This document shows positions 1 through 8,676 of a DNA stretch of 64,000 bases, piece by piece (position 1 is the stretch's first letter; every line of letters begins with the position of its first letter). This stretch comes from Nitrospirota bacterium (GTDB taxonomy: Bacteria > Nitrospirota > Thermodesulfovibrionia > UBA6902). The notes under the pieces were generated by a model that did no database searches, was not told the origin of the DNA, and saw only the letters and a list, made by a program, of their open reading frames with translations. The position numbers were made by a program, and so were the translations under genes. Location: positions 124,001 through 188,000 of the forward strand of contig JACRMS010000037.1 of assembly GCA_016214845.1 (NCBI GenBank), read 5' to 3'.

Positions 1-20
1 TGTTAATGATATCATTAACA
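1..20. promoter_or_regulatory. Perfect 20-bp palindrome at window edge
   Basis: The first 20 bases form a perfect inverted repeat, two 10-base arms with no spacer (TGTTAATGAT and its complement). Such a dyad is typical of an operator for a dimeric regulator. The core AATGAT/ATCATT resembles half a Fur box but lacks the central spacer base. The gene it would control lies outside the window, so its function is a guess. Confidence 0.3.
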
Positions 21-110
21 GAAGCAAACATCTTGCAGAAGTGGCCTACAATAAAGTCTGGAAGATATAGATGTACCAGACGCTATTTGCGGTTACAAAG
101 GAACTCTTCC

Positions 111-854
111 CTACCCCTTCAACCCCTTAAGCACCGCCTTCTTCCCCCCAACCCCGGGTCGCTGCTCAACAGAAAACCCGGCATCAGCAAGCCCCCGTCT
201 CACTGCTCCGGCAACTGTAAAAGTTGCGACGGTCCCGCCGGACACTGTTTTTTCTCCAATCGCCATAAGAAGCTCATGCCGCCACATGGCAGGGTTTTTC
301 TTTGGGCCATGACCATCAAGGAACCATGCGTCACAGGGCGTTGTGAGCGCGTGTACCATTTCAAGCGCCTCGCCGATCCAGAGATTCAGGGTCACGATGC
401 CGAAGGGCCGGGTGAGTTGTAACTGGTGCCAACCCGGTTTGGAAATTTCGACGCGGCTGTAGGCCCCGACAAGCAGGTCGATAAGCGGCCCGGCCTCTGT
501 CCTGAATCCACTGAGTATGGACGCCATCCGTTCGGAAGTGACCGGATGCAGTTCAACGGAATTGTAGGTGATCGCTATATCCGTGACGCCGCAGTTGTCC
601 AGGAAATCCATGAGGGCGATGAGCAGGCGGCCTGCGCCGAAGCCTGTTTCGCCTATTATGAATTCTTTGCGTCCCGTGCCTGCGGAAGAAAGGACATCCA
701 TCATGCCCGTGCCCTGAAAAAAGATGTGCTTGGCTTCTTCAATCGCACTGACCACATCGAAATAGCGGTCGTCATAATGTTCGTTCATAAGATAGGGTGG
801 GACATGCATTGTCGGAAGCGCTGGTCTTTTGCTGGTCATGAGAAATTGTAACAT
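111..854 (-). CDS. mnmD: tRNA 5-methylaminomethyl-2-thiouridine methyltransferase, MnmD-like
   Basis: 247 aa. This is a stand-alone version of the methyltransferase half of MnmC, which methylates the wobble uridine of certain tRNAs using S-adenosylmethionine. Visible motifs are the SAM-binding loop GETGFGAGR (residues 68-76), an acidic strand end at E101, and the family signature WFLDGHGPKKNPAMW near residues 177-191. The MnmC-C oxidoreductase domain is absent, as in bacterial MnmD proteins. The start is uncertain: Met6 or Met16 are possible and no strong ribosome site precedes any of them. A dispersed palindrome lies directly upstream. Family assignment is good; activity is inferred. Confidence 0.8.
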   Translation of the reverse strand: MLQFLMTSKRPALPTMHVPPYLMNEHYDDRYFDVVSAIEEAKHIFFQGTGMMDVLSSAGTGRKEFIIGETGFGAGRLLIALMDFLDNCGVTDIAITYNSVELHPVTSERMASILSGFRTEAGPLIDLLVGAYSRVEISKPGWHQLQLTRPFGIVTLNLWIGEALEMVHALTTPCDAWFLDGHGPKKNPAMWRHELLMAIGEKTVSGGTVATFTVAGAVRRGLADAGFSVEQRPGVGGKKAVLKGLKG

Positions 855-861
855 TTAACGC

Positions 862-895
862 AATGTAGGGGCGAACGGCCGTTCGCCTCTACATT
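862..895. repeat. Dispersed palindrome, GGCGAACGGCCGTTCGCC type (intergenic copy)
   Basis: The core GGCGAACGGCCGTTCGCC is self-complementary and is extended on both sides by AATGTAG and CTACATT arms. Near-identical cores recur inside two coding regions, at 2775-2802 and 24875-24902. It sits between mnmD and the divergent FAD-dependent dehydrogenase gene. Confidence 0.75.
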
Positions 896-959
896 AAACC
901 ACTATTTAATGCAATAATTATGTCATGAGTTATGAAATAAAAACGGACGGAGGCGGCTT

Positions 960-2543
960 TTGGATCTGATAATAAACAACCTGCGGATACCCGTTGAAAA
1001 GGACGGGGTGGATGAATATGTAAGGGCCGCTTCGCAGAAGATGAACATCAGCGAAGATAATATTCAATTCAATAAAATCCTCAGCAAGTCACTTGATGCG
1101 GGCAATAGAGAACAGTTCTACTATGAAATCTCAATAGTGGTAAGCGCTCCTGACAGCTTCGACAACAAAGAGAACTTTCCAGCTTACGCGGAAAAAATAA
1201 AGCAGAACAATAGATCAGCGGCCATCAGCGAGAGGCCCATCATAATTGGCTTCGGGCCTGCTGGCATGTTCGCTGCCCTTGAGCTGATCGATCACGGTAT
1301 CAAACCTCTGATATTTGAACGAGGCAAAAAGATAGAAGAACGCTCCATTGATGTTCAACGGTTTATTAAAGAAAGGGAGCTCGACCCTGAATCAAATATC
1401 CAGTTCGGTGAAGGCGGGGCCGGGTCATATTCGGACGGGAAGCTGTTTTCAAGAATAAAGAATTCTCGGTATGCGGACAGGGTGCTGGATACCTTCATTA
1501 AATTCGGCGCGCCTGAAGAAATAGGGTACATCAGCAAACCCCATCTGGGCACGGACGTGTTGTGCAGGATAGTAAAAAACATGAGGAGCTACATACTTGA
1601 TAGAGGCGGGGAGATACACTACAACTCCAAAATGACGGACCTGATTATTTCAGATGGAAAGGCCGAAGGCGTAATGATAAACGGGAGAATGGAATATCGT
1701 TCTTCAATGATCTATCTTGCGCTGGGACATTCGGCGCGTGATACATTTGAGCTGCTCCGCGATAAAGGCGTTGCCGTTGAGCAGAAGCCGATATTTGTCG
1801 GCACGAGAATAGAGCATCCCGCTGAGATCATTAATCTCATAAGATATGGAGATAAATATAAGGACTTCCCCGGCATAGGCGCTGCCAATTATTCTTTCAC
1901 CTACACCGATAAAAAAATCGGGAGGGGAGTCTACACCTTCTGTATGTGCCCCGGAGGTGAGGTAATAAATGCTTCATCTGAAAAAGGCCTGCTGGTTGTA
2001 AACGGCATGAGTTATTCGGGCAGGTCTTCGGCATTCTCTAATTCAGCGATAGTTGTGACCTGTCATACGGATGATTACGGATCAACCGACCCATTGGCAG
2101 GCATTCAATTCCAGAAGAATATAGAGCGCAAAGCCTTCAATGCAGGCGGAGGGAAATGGGAAGCCCCAGCGCAAAACCTGATGGATTTTTTACGCGGGAG
2201 GATATCTGCCGACTTAAATAAAAATTCTTACAGGATAGGGACCGCATCTGTTAGCATGAACGAAATTTTTCCAACATTTATCTCCGAGATGCTTCTGTCC
2301 GCATTCAATAAATGGAAAGAGGATTACCCGTTATTTGTTTCAGAGCACGCGATATTGTTAGGAGCGGAAACGAGGACCTCCTGTCCCGTAAGAATTAAAC
2401 GCAGCGAAAACTACGAGTCAGTAAATATAAAGGACCTGTATCCGATTGGCGAGGGTTCAGGTTACGCAGGAGGGATAACGAGTTCAGCCGCCGATGCAAT
2501 AAAGGCCGTGGAAAGCAGTCTGCTCTCCCATTCAGCCGCCTGA
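960..2543 (+). CDS. Uncharacterised FAD-dependent dehydrogenase (COG2509 family)
   Basis: 527 aa. It begins with an N-terminal domain of about 85 residues, followed by a Rossmann dinucleotide-binding motif, IIGFGPAGMFAALE, around residues 95-108. A glycine-rich FAD-contact segment (QFGEGGAGSYSDGKL) follows, and near the C terminus GEGSGYAGGITSSAADG-like residues close the flavin site. This layout matches the COG2509 group of flavoproteins, whose substrate is unknown. The start codon is TTG, preceded by GGAGG about nine bases upstream. Its last 12 bases overlap the convergent SUI1-like gene. Confidence 0.8.
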   Translation: MDLIINNLRIPVEKDGVDEYVRAASQKMNISEDNIQFNKILSKSLDAGNREQFYYEISIVVSAPDSFDNKENFPAYAEKIKQNNRSAAISERPIIIGFGPAGMFAALELIDHGIKPLIFERGKKIEERSIDVQRFIKERELDPESNIQFGEGGAGSYSDGKLFSRIKNSRYADRVLDTFIKFGAPEEIGYISKPHLGTDVLCRIVKNMRSYILDRGGEIHYNSKMTDLIISDGKAEGVMINGRMEYRSSMIYLALGHSARDTFELLRDKGVAVEQKPIFVGTRIEHPAEIINLIRYGDKYKDFPGIGAANYSFTYTDKKIGRGVYTFCMCPGGEVINASSEKGLLVVNGMSYSGRSSAFSNSAIVVTCHTDDYGSTDPLAGIQFQKNIERKAFNAGGGKWEAPAQNLMDFLRGRISADLNKNSYRIGTASVSMNEIFPTFISEMLLSAFNKWKEDYPLFVSEHAILLGAETRTSCPVRIKRSENYESVNIKDLYPIGEGSGYAGGITSSAADAIKAVESSLLSHSAA

Positions 2544-2879
2544 GCGTTTCGGCCTGTAGCCCAATTTTGTCAAAGCGGCAATGAGCGCGTCGCAGTGGTC
2601 GCCCTGTATCTCAAGAGACGTGTCCTTGACTGTGCCGCCTGTGCCCAGTCCAGCCTTCAATTCCTTAAGCAGGGCTTCCCTGTCTTTTGCCGGGACCTGC
2701 AAGCCCTCGATCACCGTGACGGACTTTCCGCCCCTATGCTTCCGGTCGAGCCGGACGATCACCCTCTGATTCGCTGCAGGGGCAAGCGGCCGTTCGCCCC
2801 TTCTATTTCCGGACGGTCTTTCCTTTCGGGAAACAAGCTTGTCAGTGGAGTAGACCAATTTAGATCTTTCATCAGGCAT
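2532..2879 (-). CDS. SUI1/YciH-like translation initiation factor
   Basis: 115 aa. The C-terminal 70 residues form the eIF1/SUI1 fold seen in bacterial YciH: VIVRLDRKHRGGKSVTVIEGL, then a GTGGTVKD segment and IQGDH near the end. Bacterial YciH is thought to affect start-site selection on the 30S subunit. The linker before the domain contains the peptide GERPLAPA, which is encoded by a dispersed palindrome inserted in frame (2775-2802). It converges with the COG2509 gene and overlaps it by 12 bases. Confidence 0.8.
   Translation of the reverse strand: MPDERSKLVYSTDKLVSRKERPSGNRRGERPLAPAANQRVIVRLDRKHRGGKSVTVIEGLQVPAKDREALLKELKAGLGTGGTVKDTSLEIQGDHCDALIAALTKLGYRPKRSGG
2775..2802. repeat. Dispersed palindrome inserted in frame in SUI1-like gene
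   Basis: A copy of the GGGGCGAACGGCCGTTCGCCCC-type element with one mismatch (GCAAGCGG). On the minus strand it encodes GERPLAP within the linker ahead of the SUI1 domain, so the reading frame is preserved. Confidence 0.7.
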
Positions 2880-2924
2880 TGTTCATTATAGCACGGGGAA
2901 TTTTTTGAAAAAGTCCCGGCATAT

Positions 2925-3716
2925 TCAAAGCTCAAGCGCTTCGATCTTCTTTTTCCTTGTGAGTTTTTTTAAAGCGCCCTCAAGCCTTCTCGCTTCTGCC
3001 GCATTCGCGCATGGAATTGTTTTGACCAGTTCAAACGGCCTCCACGATCTTACGAATTTGCTGCCGGTGCCGAGCTTGTGCTTTTCAATCCTCTTCTCAA
3101 GATCATTTGTCATCCCGATATATAGAGAATTGTTGCGGCACCTGAGCACATAAACACACCAGTGCCCGCTGTTTGTCTTAGTCCGTTCTTTCGCTAACTC
3201 ATTTAGCCAGACCTTTAGGACCTTCCTTGCTTCCTTGTCCACAAATGAGAATATCCGGTGAGCAGTGTCGTGAGTTCGGGACCTGGAATGTCCGGCTACC
3301 TTCACAACGTGAAAGCCCAACTCGTCGTGAAGTTCGTAAAATGCACGGTAGAGAGAAGCGTTGCCTATTTGCCGGTTTGTCTTTTTTGAAATGAAACCTC
3401 TGGCCAACAAGCGGGGTTTTCTCTTGAGAAGTCCTGTAACGCACTGTGAATCGGAATATATTGTCAGGCTGCCATGCGGCAACTGCCGGTTCTCTTTAAG
3501 CGCCCATAAAACGGTCTGAAGTTCGAGCCTTGTCGATGAAGTGCCTTCGAATCTCCGCACTTTTATCCGCCCGGCTATTTCGAGTCTTCCGATAACTTTG
3601 GAAGAGGCGTGTAGAAATGAAGCCGGGATAATGACATAGGCCCCCACACCAAGCTTGAGGCCGGGGCTTACACTCACATCGGTGAAGAGGGCAAGATCAT
3701 TTATGGCGGTATGCAT
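2925..3716 (-). CDS. RNase H-like / GIY-YIG nuclease fusion
   Basis: 263 aa with two nuclease-type domains. Residues 1-170 look like RNase HI. The four acidic catalytic positions appear as D13 (FTD), E65 (RLELQ), D89 (IYSDSQ) and D160 (VDKEARK), and H143 sits in a VAGHS loop. Residues 185-263 are a UPF0213-type GIY-YIG domain with CVYVL (187-191), YIG (199-201), R209 and E246. Both active sites appear complete. RNase H cuts RNA in RNA-DNA hybrids and GIY-YIG enzymes nick DNA, so a repair or R-loop role is possible but only inferred. It is transcribed alone, divergent from the small Lys-rich gene. Confidence 0.8.
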   Translation of the reverse strand: MHTAINDLALFTDVSVSPGLKLGVGAYVIIPASFLHASSKVIGRLEIAGRIKVRRFEGTSSTRLELQTVLWALKENRQLPHGSLTIYSDSQCVTGLLKRKPRLLARGFISKKTNRQIGNASLYRAFYELHDELGFHVVKVAGHSRSRTHDTAHRIFSFVDKEARKVLKVWLNELAKERTKTNSGHWCVYVLRCRNNSLYIGMTNDLEKRIEKHKLGTGSKFVRSWRPFELVKTIPCANAAEARRLEGALKKLTRKKKIEALEL

Positions 3717-3879
3717 TCTCTATCTTACATCGAGGCGGCATCAACTTCACAGCAGAGTTACAGAACACAGTCGCCGCATTCGTCCTTGCCTTCGGTCTGT
3801 TCTTCTGGTAGCATTCATCGTAAGGGACACAGGTCCCGAAAGACAAGAATATAACCGGCAACACGAAAGGAGGCACACA

Positions 3880-3996
3880 ATGGGAGACAAAGGCGGCAAA
3901 AAGGACAAAGACAAGGACCGGAAACAGAAGGAGATCCAACACACAAAAGACCTGAAAGATAAGAAGGACAAACAACCAAAAAGCGCATCGAAATAG
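3880..3996 (+). CDS. Small lysine-rich protein of unknown function
   Basis: 38 aa, about 40 percent Lys, with many Asp. It begins MGDKGGKKDKDK and has no hydrophobic segment, so it is likely disordered and highly charged. The ATG at 3880 follows a strong ribosome site (AAAGGAGG, about seven bases upstream), which is the main support for a real gene. A longer in-frame reading from 3655 overlaps the RNase H gene antisense and lacks such a site. I know no function for this kind of protein. Confidence 0.6.
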   Translation: MGDKGGKKDKDKDRKQKEIQHTKDLKDKKDKQPKSASK

Positions 3997-4373
3997 AGAA
4001 CAAGTTTTTATTCTTGCAAGATACTACTGAATTGAAAAACGGGCGAGGCACCGCCTCGCCCCTACAAAAGGCTTCAGGCAACGGCGTTTTTACCTTAACA
4101 CCTTTCAAGATCATAGGATAAAATGCTCGGAACAAGCCCTGATATCCCCTCTCTTGAAAATCACGACGTAAGGGGGTTATGATATTCAGGTACATTGCAG
4201 GAGCTCTACATTATCCGAATAATTTATTCTGAAATGTCTACAAGAGGTCCCCTCCAATATACCTGAAAAAATATTTTAGGGATAAAAAGCTATCGTGCTT
4301 TGCCACATTTTTAAAAACCGGTTTTTAACAGGTGTCAGAATCTCTCATAAGGAAATCATAACGGAATTTTAAG
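3997..4373. other. Intergenic region with two palindromes
   Basis: 377 bases without a supported gene. It contains a GGGCGAGGCACCGCCTCGCCC hairpin (4041-4062), a dispersed-repeat type related in design to the GGCGAACGG element. It also contains a perfect 18-base palindrome at 4311-4328 near the following gene. The rest is AT-rich leader sequence. A minus-strand reading across 3815-4195 has no coding character. Confidence 0.5.
4311..4328. promoter_or_regulatory. Candidate operator palindrome upstream of nitronate monooxygenase gene
   Basis: TTAAAAACCGGTTTTTAA is a perfect 18-base inverted repeat centred about 55 bases before the start at 4374. Position and symmetry suit a repressor or activator site. 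The binding protein is unknown. Confidence 0.35.
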
Positions 4374-5438
4374 ATGAAAATGAAATTACCTGAATTACGG
4401 ATTGGCGACTTAACGGTTTATCCTCCCATCATACAGGGCGGCATGGGGGTGAGGGTCTCACGTTCAAGGCTCGCCTCGGCAGTCGCAAATGAAGGCTGCG
4501 TGGGGGTTATAGCGGGAGTCGGCCTGGGGAAGTTTGAAGACCTGCCGAGGCTGGAATATGAGGCCGTGAACAATGAGGCTTTAAGGACAGAGATAAGAAA
4601 AGCCCGGAGCATGAGCAAAGGCATAATCGGCGTAAACCTGCTGGTCGCGCTTTCAAACTATGAGTCGCTGGCAAGGACCGCTGCGGATGAGGGTGTTGAC
4701 CTGATCATATCCGGAGCCGGGCTTCCACTGGAGCTGCCGAAATTTGTAGAAGGAAAAAACATTAAGCTGGTCCCGATCGTCTCATCTGTAAGGGCATTAA
4801 ACATCATCTGCGGTAAATGGAAAAGGAACTTCAACAGACTGCCGGACGCCGTAATAGTTGAAGGCTATAAGGCAGGCGGCCATGTAGGATATGACTTTCA
4901 GGACCTTGTTGAAGGAAAAGCCCCGTCACTTGATGACCTGCTTGTTGAAATCGTAAAGTTTGCGAAAACGTTTGACCCGCCCATCCCGGTCATCGCCGCC
5001 GGAGGAATTTATGACGGCGGAGATATCGCCCGCGTTCTAAAATTAGGAGCTTCCGGTGTTCAGATGGGCACCCGGTTTGTCTGCACGGATGAATGTGATG
5101 TTCATGAAAATTTCAAACAGGCCTTCATAAAAGCCCGCAAAGAAGATATGGTGATCATAAAAAGTCCTGTTGGATTACCCGGCAGGGTGATCAAAAGCAA
5201 GTTTGTTGAGGACATTATGAAAGGCCAGACCAAACCCAAGTCCTGCAAGTACCGCTGCCTGAAAAACTGCGATCCCCAAACAGCCCCTTACTGCATAGCC
5301 AGGGCGCTGACAAACGCGGCGGAAGGGAACCTCGATGAAGGTTTCGTTTTTGCGGGGTCCAACGCGTACAGATGTACGGAAATTATTCCGGTGAAAAAGC
5401 TGATCGAGACATTGATACAGGAATACAATCAGGCCTGA
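4374..5438 (+). CDS. Nitronate monooxygenase / 2-nitropropane dioxygenase family flavoenzyme
   Basis: 354 aa TIM-barrel FMN enzyme. Family marks are PPIIQGGMGVRVS near the N terminus, VEGYKAGGHVGYD around residues 161-173 with the conserved His, and AAGGIYDGGDIARVLKLGASGVQMGTRF for the FMN phosphate site. Relatives include nitronate monooxygenases and the enoyl-ACP reductase FabK. The C-terminal tail has a cysteine cluster (CKYRCLKNC...YC) that the catalytic fold does not need and that might bind metal. The exact substrate cannot be read from sequence. Confidence 0.8.
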   Translation: MKMKLPELRIGDLTVYPPIIQGGMGVRVSRSRLASAVANEGCVGVIAGVGLGKFEDLPRLEYEAVNNEALRTEIRKARSMSKGIIGVNLLVALSNYESLARTAADEGVDLIISGAGLPLELPKFVEGKNIKLVPIVSSVRALNIICGKWKRNFNRLPDAVIVEGYKAGGHVGYDFQDLVEGKAPSLDDLLVEIVKFAKTFDPPIPVIAAGGIYDGGDIARVLKLGASGVQMGTRFVCTDECDVHENFKQAFIKARKEDMVIIKSPVGLPGRVIKSKFVEDIMKGQTKPKSCKYRCLKNCDPQTAPYCIARALTNAAEGNLDEGFVFAGSNAYRCTEIIPVKKLIETLIQEYNQA

Positions 5439-5494
5439 ATGCCGTCCACACCCAATGTAAATACCGTAATTTTCGGTTTCATAAATCTATTGTA

Positions 5495-7420
5495 TCAGCA
5501 GCCCGGCCCCTTCTTCTCTGTCCGCTTTTCAGAAGCAGGGAGATAAATGGAGAAGGCCGAACCTTTTTGCAGTTCCGATTCTACCGATATATGCCCATCA
5601 TGTCTTTTGATGATTGAATATGCCACTGCAAGACCCAGGCCCCGTCCCATCTCATGCGTTGAAAAATAGGGGTCGAATATCTTCTGCAAATCTTCTCTCG
5701 ATATGCCCGTGCCCTGGTCCTGCACTGATACTTTTACATACTTCACATTTTGCGGCGCCTCATCCGCACCTGATCTCATGATAGTGTTCTCCGCGCTGAC
5801 CTGTATGATGCCTTCTTCCGGCATGTTTTGCCGGGCGTTTATGACAAGGTTCCGGATCACCTTGCTTATCTGTCCCTCATCGACCTCGACAGGCCAGAGA
5901 GGGTCTTCCATTTTATATACGCATTTGATATTTGAGCCCTTCAGTGCAAAGTCGGCGGATTCCCGGACAGCTCCCGCAATGTTTGTCGGCTTCCTGTTCA
6001 GCGCTTCACCTTCAGCAAAGGTCAGCAACTGCTGGATCAGGTCCGCTTCCCTGTGAATTGCTTTATCGGCCGCCTCCAGGCGTTCATATTCCTTGCTGTT
6101 ACGGTCAATATTCTTCATTGCGAGATAAACGTTATTTCTCATCGCTGTCAGGAGATTGTTGAAATCATGGGCTATCCCGCCGGCAAGAATCCCGACAGAT
6201 TCAAGCTTATGTCTCCTCAGGAGTTCATCTTCCAGTCTTCTTTTCATCGTGATGTCCCGTATGGCCGTGATCCTGAGAATACGGTCCTTTGAAGAAAAGG
6301 ACTTGCCGTAAACTTCAACGGGGAACTGTTTGCCGTCTTTTTTCACGCATACGCACTCATACGGCCTGTCGTACCCCGATGTGATTTTCTTCATCGTATC
6401 TTCGAGATAGTCGGGCGCTATCAATCTCGACACGTGCATTCCGGGCATTTCGGAGGGTGAGTATCCAAAGATCTTCGCGAACTCTTCATTCGTTTCCAGG
6501 AACACTCCTTTCTCCGCAAGTGCAATTCCATCAAAAGCGACTTCAGCAAGCAGCCGGAACCTTTTCTCAGCCTCTTTAATGGCCTCCTCCGCTTTCGTGC
6601 GTTCGAAGATTTCCTGCTGGAGACCGGCATTCGCCGCTGTCAGTGCCGCAGTGCGGTCTTTCACCAGATCCTCAAGCTGCTCTCCTTGCCGCATGAGTTC
6701 CTCTTCCGCTTTCCTGCGCTCCACAATCTCGGACGAGAGCTCTTTATTGAGTTTTTCCAGATCATCTTTTGCAGAGGAAAGATATGAAACAAGGCTGCTG
6801 TTCTCAAAGCGGAGGCGCAGGGACGCAACCGTCATCCGGCTGATGCGTAAAGCAATTCCGGTAATGAGAACAAGAAAAAGCAGGGACATACCCCCCATGG
6901 CCAGATGGATATCGTCACCAATAACCAGGAAACGGACAATTAAAGGGGCCAGGGAAAGCGCTGCATACGCAATGAATGCCTCCATAACAACCGAGTATGC
7001 GCCAACTGCGCCGATTGCCATGCCGCCCAGCACAAAGGCAAGAAATGCCTGATGAATGACCGATGATTGAGGAAAGAGAAAGACACCTGCAGAACCCCAT
7101 GCCGCACCGGATACAGCCGCGCGGGTAATAAACCGCAGCCCCCATCTTCTGAAATCTGCCGGGACCGGGGACGCGCGCCGGAACCTGACAATCGACGTGT
7201 ACCCCCAAGATGTTATCAGCACAATGCAGGCCAGCCAGGCAAACAGCATATGATGAGGTATTACGCTTCGCAGGATAAATGCCAGGACCGCTGAATTAAT
7301 CAGACTCGCCACGAGCGCCACCGGCGCGATCTTGTACAAAAGCCTGACCTGTTCCGCATAGAGCTGCGGATAATCGTGGGGACTGGAGTTTCTCTCTGAC
7401 TCGTTCGGAAGAATTGTCAT
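5495..7420 (-). CDS. Membrane-bound PAS sensor histidine kinase
   Basis: 641 aa. About six or seven hydrophobic segments occupy residues 25-200, followed by a coiled coil (residues 210-285) and a PAS domain (about 285-400). The phosphoacceptor box is GGIAHDFNNLLT, near residue 410. The ATPase domain has the N box (NLVINARQNMP), DQGTGI and GRGLGLAV motifs. There is no receiver domain and no adjacent response regulator, so its partner is encoded elsewhere. The membrane input domain is of MASE type and its signal is unknown. Confidence 0.85.
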   Translation of the reverse strand: MTILPNESERNSSPHDYPQLYAEQVRLLYKIAPVALVASLINSAVLAFILRSVIPHHMLFAWLACIVLITSWGYTSIVRFRRASPVPADFRRWGLRFITRAAVSGAAWGSAGVFLFPQSSVIHQAFLAFVLGGMAIGAVGAYSVVMEAFIAYAALSLAPLIVRFLVIGDDIHLAMGGMSLLFLVLITGIALRISRMTVASLRLRFENSSLVSYLSSAKDDLEKLNKELSSEIVERRKAEEELMRQGEQLEDLVKDRTAALTAANAGLQQEIFERTKAEEAIKEAEKRFRLLAEVAFDGIALAEKGVFLETNEEFAKIFGYSPSEMPGMHVSRLIAPDYLEDTMKKITSGYDRPYECVCVKKDGKQFPVEVYGKSFSSKDRILRITAIRDITMKRRLEDELLRRHKLESVGILAGGIAHDFNNLLTAMRNNVYLAMKNIDRNSKEYERLEAADKAIHREADLIQQLLTFAEGEALNRKPTNIAGAVRESADFALKGSNIKCVYKMEDPLWPVEVDEGQISKVIRNLVINARQNMPEEGIIQVSAENTIMRSGADEAPQNVKYVKVSVQDQGTGISREDLQKIFDPYFSTHEMGRGLGLAVAYSIIKRHDGHISVESELQKGSAFSIYLPASEKRTEKKGPGC

Positions 7421-7738
7421 GACGACTCATCCTTCTCTTTTGACTTACAGTGCCTGATTCATTGACTGCAAACGAAAGATATTTTTTGTATCTGAAAAAA
7501 TTCTAATAGAAACCAGGAGGATGAGATAGAATTGCAACGGTCGGTGCTACACCATCATTACCTGCGATCAGAAGCCGTAATCACTGATGCAATCATTATA
7601 TCATAATTTCGGATTTGAGGACTATCCGTCTCTCGCTGAACAATCGGATATCTTCACCGGGTGGTACGGGCACGAGGTGGATCTGCAAACAGTTATGACT
7701 CCGGCTAACTCGTCGAAGGACCCGTTTTAGCCCTTTGA
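7421..7738. other. Intergenic region, no confident gene
   Basis: 318 bases between the histidine kinase start and the VOC remnant. A 47-codon plus-strand reading beginning at 7587 has no recognisable homology or ribosome site and is not called. The segment may be decayed sequence left by the deletion that truncated the neighbouring VOC gene. Confidence 0.4.
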
Positions 7739-7900
7739 TTATTTTTGCTCATATCCCTCTGGTCTTCCTGAGACCGCTGCCCCTGCTTCGTCATAGCGGG
7801 TAATGCTCACGATCTTTGAATTCCTGAAAACAGAGATATAAAAATTCACTGCCTCTTCGGCCTGGTCATCGAACCACAAGAACAGAGTAATTTTTTGCAT
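7739..7900 (-). pseudogene. Truncated PhnB-like VOC protein remnant
   Basis: 53 codons read MQKITLFLWFDDQAEEAVNF and continue through an NSKIVSITRYDEAG segment to SGRPEGYEQK and a TAA stop. This is the N-terminal third of the PhnB / 3-demethylubiquinone methyltransferase-like VOC family, whose members are normally about 130-160 aa. A good ribosome site (AAGGAGG) precedes the ATG, so the start is intact and the remainder has been lost. No continuation was found in other frames downstream. Confidence 0.7.
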
Positions 7901-7923
7901 GTAGCCTCCTTATAAATTATTTT

Positions 7924-8658
7924 TTACTTTGATCTGAATTTATCTCGAATTTTAATCCTTGAACCGGCAAGCTCACGAAAACGCATTGCCAGTTCCGGCC
8001 CTTTGGCCTCGTCCTCGTGTTTAAAAAAAACGAAGGCCTTCTTCCATTTTTGCGAAAGGAGCCTTTCTATCCAGAGGGAGAGATCATCATCCGTATAATC
8101 GGAACGGTGCAGGCGCAGGTATCTCCATGTCGCTGTTATGATGATCTCATTTGCCGGGTCCTCATCGGTATCCGCGATGCACGGGCTGTATCCCCTCTCG
8201 CGAAGGAGGTCCAGGATTTTGCTGTCAAACCAGGACGTGTTGCGGAACTCGAATGCGCATGACGTATTGCCGGGGACCAGTTTGAGAAATTCTTTCAGCG
8301 CAAGATGGTCCGCGTGAAAGCTCTTTGGAAACTGAAAAAGGACCGGCCCCAGTTTCTTCTTCAAGACCGACAGCGTCCTGAAGAGGTACTCGGTTTCCTC
8401 CTCCACATTTCTTAACTGCTTAATGTGCGTTATGACCTGAGGCGCCTTGAGCGCGAAGACAAAGTCATCGGGGACCTGTTCAGACCATGACACGAGGACA
8501 TCCTCTGTGGGCATGTGATAAAAGGTGTTATTTATCTCAACCGTGCTGAGGCGTTCCGAATAGAAGCGGAGCATTTCTTTGGGCGGGAGCTTTTCAGGAT
8601 AGAATTTTCCTTTCCATTCCTTATACCCATACCCGCTTGTACCGACATAAATTTTCAT
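7924..8658 (-). CDS. DUF72 family protein (YecE-like)
   Basis: 244 aa. It begins MKIYVGTSGYGYKEWKGKFYP, typical for DUF72/COG1801, and has VEINNTFYHMP, FALKAPQVITH, GPVLFQFP and AFEFRNTSWF segments in the expected order. The family forms a TIM-like barrel of unknown function. I chose Met at 8658 because a longer reading to 8763 would translate an intergenic inverted repeat. It is the lead gene upstream of the VOC remnant on the same strand. Confidence 0.85.
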   Translation of the reverse strand: MKIYVGTSGYGYKEWKGKFYPEKLPPKEMLRFYSERLSTVEINNTFYHMPTEDVLVSWSEQVPDDFVFALKAPQVITHIKQLRNVEEETEYLFRTLSVLKKKLGPVLFQFPKSFHADHLALKEFLKLVPGNTSCAFEFRNTSWFDSKILDLLRERGYSPCIADTDEDPANEIIITATWRYLRLHRSDYTDDDLSLWIERLLSQKWKKAFVFFKHEDEAKGPELAMRFRELAGSRIKIRDKFRSK

Positions 8659-8676
8659 AACCTGACAAAACAGTTG

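Noticed and set aside
7587-7730. Small plus-strand ORF of 47 codons
   Set aside because: No ribosome site and no recognised family; the region looks decayed.
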